Source of the DNA: Streptomyces gardneri
Lineage (GTDB): Bacteria; Actinomycetota; Actinomycetes; Streptomycetales; Streptomycetaceae
Length of the DNA stretch: 64,000 nt
Assembly (NCBI RefSeq): GCF_006539185.1
Contig: NZ_BJMN01000003.1
Coordinates: 1 to 64,000 of the forward strand
Reading direction: 5' to 3'
Shown piece by piece: positions 60,214 through 64,000 of this stretch (position 1 is the stretch's first letter; every line of letters begins with the position of its first letter). Both the position numbers and the translations under genes were made by a program. Below the pieces are notes generated by a model. It saw only the letters and a list, made by a program, of their open reading frames with translations. It did no database searches and had not been told where the DNA came from.

Positions 60214-61073
60214 AGACGTCGACGAGGCGGTCCGTGACGGCCGCGGCGATGGCGGGAGCACTCACCCTGGCGTGCCTGACCGCCGCGCAGGCGGGGCAGA
60301 ACAGCGAGGACCGGGCCGCTTCGGGCCCGTCGTGCGCCGCCGCCGACGGCCCTTCGCCCCTGCTGACCATCGACTACAGGAACGGCAGGCTGAATTCCGG
60401 CATCCCGGACCTGACCACGACGCACGCGACGGCCGCCGACGCGTCGTACGTCGTCCCGTCCGGTGCGGACCACGCCGTCGCCCACAAGGTGACCCTGGGC
60501 GATCCCGGGTACGTCTCCGACGGAGCCCCGCGCAGCGAGAGCGCCACGAACGACGTCCACGAGGGGAAGTTCGTCGTGGGCGACGAGCAGCGGTACGAGT
60601 TCAGCGTGCTGCTGAACGACTGGCAGCCCTTCCGGCCCGGGGACTCGGAGAGCGGCGACATCATCTTCCAGGGGAAGCACGCCGGCGGGAACCTTCCGTC
60701 CTTCTACCTCATGGCCAAGCGGAACAGCATCGCCTTCCGCTCGCCGACCCTCGACCTCCAGTCCACCGTGGTCGACGACTTCCGCCCGCACATCGACCAG
60801 TGGATGCACTTCCGCGTGGACGTGCGCTGGACGGACGACATGACCGGCTACTACAAGGTCTCCACCCGGATGCCGGGCAGCTCGCAGTTCACGCTCCGGC
60901 AGACGTACGAGAACGTGAAGACCTTCCACCCCGTGAACCCGGCCGACTTCGGCTACCTGAAGTGGGGCCTCTACCGCCCCGGCCAGTCGCCGACGAAGGG
61001 AGACGTACCGACGCGGATCGTCCACCACGACGACATCCGCATCCTGGACCTTTCCCAGCCCTCCGGGCGATGA
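60210..61073 (+). CDS. Secreted heparin-lyase-I-like polysaccharide lyase
   Basis: A 287-aa exported protein. The signal peptide is residues 1-30 (ending AAQA). The beta-jelly-roll fold of the heparin lyase I/PL20-like family is suggested by EQRYEFSVLLNDWQPFRPGD, ESGDIIFQGKH, QWMHFRVDVRWTDDMTGYYK and GYLKWGLYRPGQ. Members cleave uronic-acid-containing chains such as heparin or glucuronan by beta-elimination. Catalytic residues cannot be assigned with certainty. It is translationally coupled to the beta-propeller gene, and a strong terminator follows. Confidence 0.78.
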   Translation: MKTSTRRSVTAAAMAGALTLACLTAAQAGQNSEDRAASGPSCAAADGPSPLLTIDYRNGRLNSGIPDLTTTHATAADASYVVPSGADHAVAHKVTLGDPGYVSDGAPRSESATNDVHEGKFVVGDEQRYEFSVLLNDWQPFRPGDSESGDIIFQGKHAGGNLPSFYLMAKRNSIAFRSPTLDLQSTVVDDFRPHIDQWMHFRVDVRWTDDMTGYYKVSTRMPGSSQFTLRQTYENVKTFHPVNPADFGYLKWGLYRPGQSPTKGDVPTRIVHHDDIRILDLSQPSGR

Positions 61074-61095
61074 GCCCTGGCGATCTCTGACCGGC

Positions 61096-61140
61096 CCGCG
61101 CGCCGCCCCGGCCGCCACTGAAGGCCGGGGCGGCGCGCGG
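61096..61140 (+). terminator. Terminator after the lyase gene
   Basis: A perfect 18-bp GC-rich inverted repeat (61096-61113 with 61123-61140) and a 9-nt loop, starting 22 bases past the lyase stop. It marks the end of the importer-lyase transcript. Confidence 0.9.
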
Positions 61141-61196
61141 CTCTCGCCCTCTTTCCCTTCCCTGAGGGGAACGCCCTCTTCAACTGAGAGTGAATC

Positions 61197-62129
61197 GTGA
61201 GACATGTCATCGCCCTCGACGTGGGTGGCACCGGAATGAAGGCGGCTCTTGTCGGCCTGGACGGGGCGCTGTTGTACGGGACGCGGCGGGCCACCGGGCG
61301 GGAGCGGGGGCCCGCCGCCGTCGTGGAGTCGATCCTCGGCTTCGCGAAGGACCTGCGCGTCCACGGACAGACGCACTTCGGCCTGGCGGCGGAGGCCGTG
61401 GGGGTCGCCGTGCCCGGCATCGTCGACACGGAGCGGGGCGTCGCCGTCCACTCCGCCGAGCTCGGCTGGCGGAACGTCCCGCTGCGGGGGCTGCTCGGCC
61501 ACCGGCTCGGGCGGATCCCTGTCGCCCTCGGGCACGACGTACGCACCCGCGGCCTGGCCGAGGGCCGCGTCGGCGCGGGCCGGGGCACCGGTCGGTTCCT
61601 GTTCGTGTCACTCGGCACCGGAATCGCCGGTGCGATCGGCATGGACGACGGAATCGAGGCCGGTGCCCACGGCTGCGCCGGCGAGATCGGCCACATCGTC
61701 GTACGCCCCGGCGGCCCCGCGTGCGGTTGCGGCGGGCGCGGTTGTCTGGAGGCCGTGGCCTCCGCCGCCGCGGTCGGTCGTGCCTGGTCCACCGCCGGCG
61801 GCGAGCGGACCGCCGACGCCGCCGACTGCGCCCGGGCCGTCGAGGCGGGCGACGAGGCCGCGTCCGGAGTGTGGCGAGAGGCGGTGGACGCCCTCGCGGA
61901 CGGCCTGGTCACCGCGCTCACGGTCCTGGATCCCCGCACCCTGGTCATCGGAGGCGAACTCGCCGGGGCCGGCGACACCTTGTTCACACCTCTCCGCACG
62001 GCGGTCGGGGAACGTGTCACGTTCCAGAAGCTGCCCGCGATCGTCCCGGCGGCCCTCGGCGACGCCGCCGGCTGTGTGGGCGCGGGGCTGCTCGCCCGGG
62101 ACCTGCTGGCCGCGGCGGCAGCCGGCTGA
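61197..62129 (+). CDS. ROK family sugar kinase
   Basis: A 310-aa cytoplasmic kinase expected to phosphorylate an imported monosaccharide. The ATP-binding motif is LDVGGTGMKAAL (residues 7-18). The zinc-binding ROK signature lies in AGEIGHIVVRPGGPACGCGG, continuing RGCLE (CxCGxxGC). There is no N-terminal HTH, so it is an enzyme and not a repressor. GTG start. It lies after the terminator and may have its own promoter. Confidence 0.92.
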   Translation: MRHVIALDVGGTGMKAALVGLDGALLYGTRRATGRERGPAAVVESILGFAKDLRVHGQTHFGLAAEAVGVAVPGIVDTERGVAVHSAELGWRNVPLRGLLGHRLGRIPVALGHDVRTRGLAEGRVGAGRGTGRFLFVSLGTGIAGAIGMDDGIEAGAHGCAGEIGHIVVRPGGPACGCGGRGCLEAVASAAAVGRAWSTAGGERTADAADCARAVEAGDEAASGVWREAVDALADGLVTALTVLDPRTLVIGGELAGAGDTLFTPLRTAVGERVTFQKLPAIVPAALGDAAGCVGAGLLARDLLAAAAAG

Positions 62130-62296
62130 CGGCCGTCGCCCTGACCTGGCGATCACCGGGATCGGCGGTGCGGGGGCCATGTCCGTCTCACGAACACCGC
62201 CGTCCGTCGCGGGTCTACAGCGGGCACCGGCCGGATACCTAGTGTCGTTCCCGAACCCGGCCGTACTCCGAACGGCCAGGACGGTGGAGGAAGACA

Positions 62297-63067
62297 GTGA
62301 CGATGACGTGGGAAACGGCCGACCTCACGGCCCTGGCCGGCCATTACGGCGAGCACGGGTACGTGCTCGTCAAGGGGTTGCTCAGTAGGGAGGAAGCGGC
62401 CGCCTACCGCCAGTGCGCCCACGATGCGCTGGCCACCCTGGACGACGACGAGAACGCGACGTGGGACTCGGCGGCCGGCATCGCGGCCGGAACACCGACC
62501 CGGCTGCAGCACCTGCACGACGTGCAGTTCCACGCCGCCGCGTTCTCCCGGCTGCTGACGGACGAGCGCTTCACCCGTGTCGCCGCGGCGGTGCTGGGCG
62601 GGCCGAACGTACAGCTGCATCACACCAAGCTGTTCGTGAAGCCGCCGGAGAACGGGTCTCCGTTTCCTCCGCACCAGGACCACCCGTTCTTCCCGCACAC
62701 CCACCACCGCGTCGGTGCCGCGATCTTTCACCTGGACGACGCTCCGGAGGAGAAGGGCTGCGTGCGGATCGTGCCGGGCAGCCACCGGCAGGGGCCTCTG
62801 GAGCATGTGGAGGAGGGCGGCCATCACCTTCCCGACGTCCCGTTCGACGCGACCGTGCCGCTTCCCGCCGAGGCCGGTGACGTGCTCTTCTTCTCCTACT
62901 TGACCGTCCATGCCTCCGGCGTCAACCTCAGCGGAGAGGCTCGCACCACCTGGCTGGTGCAGTTCCGGGACCCGGCGGATCCGCCGGCGATCCGGGCGCA
63001 CGACCACTCACTCGGACAGGGCATGATGCTGGCCGGCGTCGACCCCACGGGCAGGAGAACCGGTTGA
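62297..63067 (+). CDS. Phytanoyl-CoA dioxygenase-family protein
   Basis: A 256-aa Fe(II)/2-oxoglutarate-dependent oxygenase. The metal triad is His126 and Asp128 (PPHQDHPFF) with His205 (TVHASGVN). Arg216 is the likely 2-oxoglutarate ligand. PGSHRQGPL is the usual family loop. The substrate is unknown; members hydroxylate lipids, amino acids or natural products. GGTGGAGGAAG lies before the GTG at 62297. The AraC gene overlaps its stop codon. Confidence 0.9.
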   Translation: MTMTWETADLTALAGHYGEHGYVLVKGLLSREEAAAYRQCAHDALATLDDDENATWDSAAGIAAGTPTRLQHLHDVQFHAAAFSRLLTDERFTRVAAAVLGGPNVQLHHTKLFVKPPENGSPFPPHQDHPFFPHTHHRVGAAIFHLDDAPEEKGCVRIVPGSHRQGPLEHVEEGGHHLPDVPFDATVPLPAEAGDVLFFSYLTVHASGVNLSGEARTTWLVQFRDPADPPAIRAHDHSLGQGMMLAGVDPTGRRTG

Positions 63068-63969
63068 ACCTGGAGAATGTGGCGCATGCCGGCTCGCTCA
63101 CCGAGCTGAGCGGTGTGCTGCAGACCTGCCAGGCCGGGGCCTTCCAGGTCGACTTCTTCAGCTGGGGCTTCTATCCGACGTCGCCCTGGCGCAACTACTG
63201 GCACCGGCACTCCTTCTACGAGGTCTGCCTCGCCTACAGCGGCGCCGGGCGGTTCAGCACCGGCGCGGAGCACCACGACGTCGGTGCCGGTGATGTCTTC
63301 CTCGCCCGGCCCGGTGACGTGCACGAGATCGAGTCGAGTCATACGGACCCCCTGGGCATCGCCTTCTGGAGCTTCGCTCTGCGGGCCGGGCAGGACGGCC
63401 CGAGTCCCGGAGAACGGGGCTGGTGGTCGGGGCTCACCGACACCACGAGGCCGACGGTGTCACGGCGCATCGGTTCGCTGGCGTCCCTGGTCACCGCACT
63501 CGCGGAGCATGCGGCTCCGGTGCGGTCGGGATACGAGTCGGTACTCTCCGGCCTCGGGGCCGCACTCGTGGTGGACACCGCGCGAGCCTTCGCGGCCGAG
63601 GACGACCTGTGTACGCGATCCCCTGCGGCGACCCGGTTGTCGCCCGAGGTGGCGGCGATGCAGCGCTACCTGGCCGACAACCTGTCCCGGCCCGTGACGG
63701 TCCGGGACGTCGCGGCCGCCGTCCACCTGTCGGCACGCCATGCCGAAAGGCTGTTCCGGCACGAGACCGGTGGCTCGCTGATGGCGACCCTGCGGCGGAT
63801 GCGGCTCGATCTGGGCGCGGCCCTGCTCCTCGACTCCGGCCCCTCGGTGACGGAAGTGGCCCAAGCCTGCGGTTATGCCGACGTCCGCGCCTTCAGCACC
63901 GCTTTCCGCCGCACGCACGGGCATGCGCCACTGGTGCACCGTGCCCTCCAGGGCACGCTGCACCTGTGA
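63064..63969 (+). CDS. AraC family regulator
   Basis: A 301-aa regulator. The N-terminal cupin (about residues 25-110, YWHRHSFYEVCLAYSGAGRF, with HDVGAGDVFLARPGDVHEIE) senses a ligand. The C-terminal double HTH (about 195-295) has VTVRDVAAAVHLSARHAERL and the second motif SVTEVAQACGYADVRAFSTA. It starts at TTG 63064, supported by AGGAG upstream and a TTGA overlap with the dioxygenase stop. It probably controls the dioxygenase or the neighbouring sugar genes. Confidence 0.92.
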   Translation: MNLENVAHAGSLTELSGVLQTCQAGAFQVDFFSWGFYPTSPWRNYWHRHSFYEVCLAYSGAGRFSTGAEHHDVGAGDVFLARPGDVHEIESSHTDPLGIAFWSFALRAGQDGPSPGERGWWSGLTDTTRPTVSRRIGSLASLVTALAEHAAPVRSGYESVLSGLGAALVVDTARAFAAEDDLCTRSPAATRLSPEVAAMQRYLADNLSRPVTVRDVAAAVHLSARHAERLFRHETGGSLMATLRRMRLDLGAALLLDSGPSVTEVAQACGYADVRAFSTAFRRTHGHAPLVHRALQGTLHL

Positions 63970-64000
63970 CGACGCCGGCGGCGGGAGCCACCGGTTCTCA

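Noticed and set aside
52186..63969. A Bacteroidetes-type polysaccharide utilisation locus gained by transfer
   Set aside because: No SusC/SusD-like genes are present and codon use is the same as in neighbouring Streptomyces genes.

Overview
The window is high-GC actinobacterial chromosome, almost certainly Streptomyces. GC-rich third codon positions, GTG/TTG starts, leaderless starts, ATGA gene overlaps, long hairpin terminators and the gene families present all fit this. No insertion sequence, integrase, phage module, rRNA operon or CRISPR array is visible.

Left part (1-12.9 kb). A pentanucleotide array is followed by a VOC-fold protein. Between that gene and the next one on the same strand lies the most unusual feature I found. 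On the minus strand there are two tandem tRNA-like genes whose halves are in reversed order: T-arm and 3' acceptor first, a 6-7 nt spacer, then 5' acceptor and D-arm. Both fold into complete cloverleaves only if read as circularly permuted genes (816-884 and 961-1034). The pair sits between two hairpins (726-756 and 1081-1105). Housekeeping and hypothetical genes follow, then a pair of secreted S33-type alpha/beta hydrolases, a PAS-GAF-PP2C phosphatase and a DUF6325/SHOCT pair.

Middle part (12.9-31.5 kb). An EamA exporter and a LysR regulator are divergent. A tightly overlapping choline/glycine-betaine operon follows: betaine aldehyde dehydrogenase, choline dehydrogenase, ATPase, a 33-codon overlapping small ORF, a fused double permease and a binding lipoprotein. 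Next come a cation/proton antiporter, a GlxA-type regulator, a quinone oxidoreductase, catalase, a DinB-like protein, an FKBP isomerase, a glycosyltransferase with an in-frame tandem duplication over its stop codon, and a secreted GH64 beta-1,3-glucanase behind a perfect palindromic operator.

Secreted-giant region (31.6-44.5 kb, minus strand). A 2056-aa RHS/YD-repeat protein with an unrecognised C-terminal domain lies downstream of a 1369-aa LamG/DNRLRE protein ending in Cys-containing repeats. An M9 collagenase is next to them.

Molybdenum region (44.6-49.9 kb). It holds a two-domain molbindin, an orphan ModA, an HTH-TOBE regulator and MoeA, but no modB or modC. It is littered with gene remnants, including two unrelated split-barrel flavin oxidase fragments.

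Right part (49.9-64 kb). Lrp and YitT-like genes and an RmlD-like reductase precede a sugar-acquisition locus: a DeoR/LacI chimeric regulator with palindromic operators, an ABC sugar importer (binding protein and two permeases, no ATPase), a 2-hydroxyacid dehydrogenase, a Tat-exported beta-propeller protein, a heparin-lyase-I-like protein, a ROK kinase, a phytanoyl-CoA-type dioxygenase and an AraC regulator. Together they suggest use of an extracellular, possibly uronic-acid-containing, polysaccharide; the substrate is inferred, not shown.
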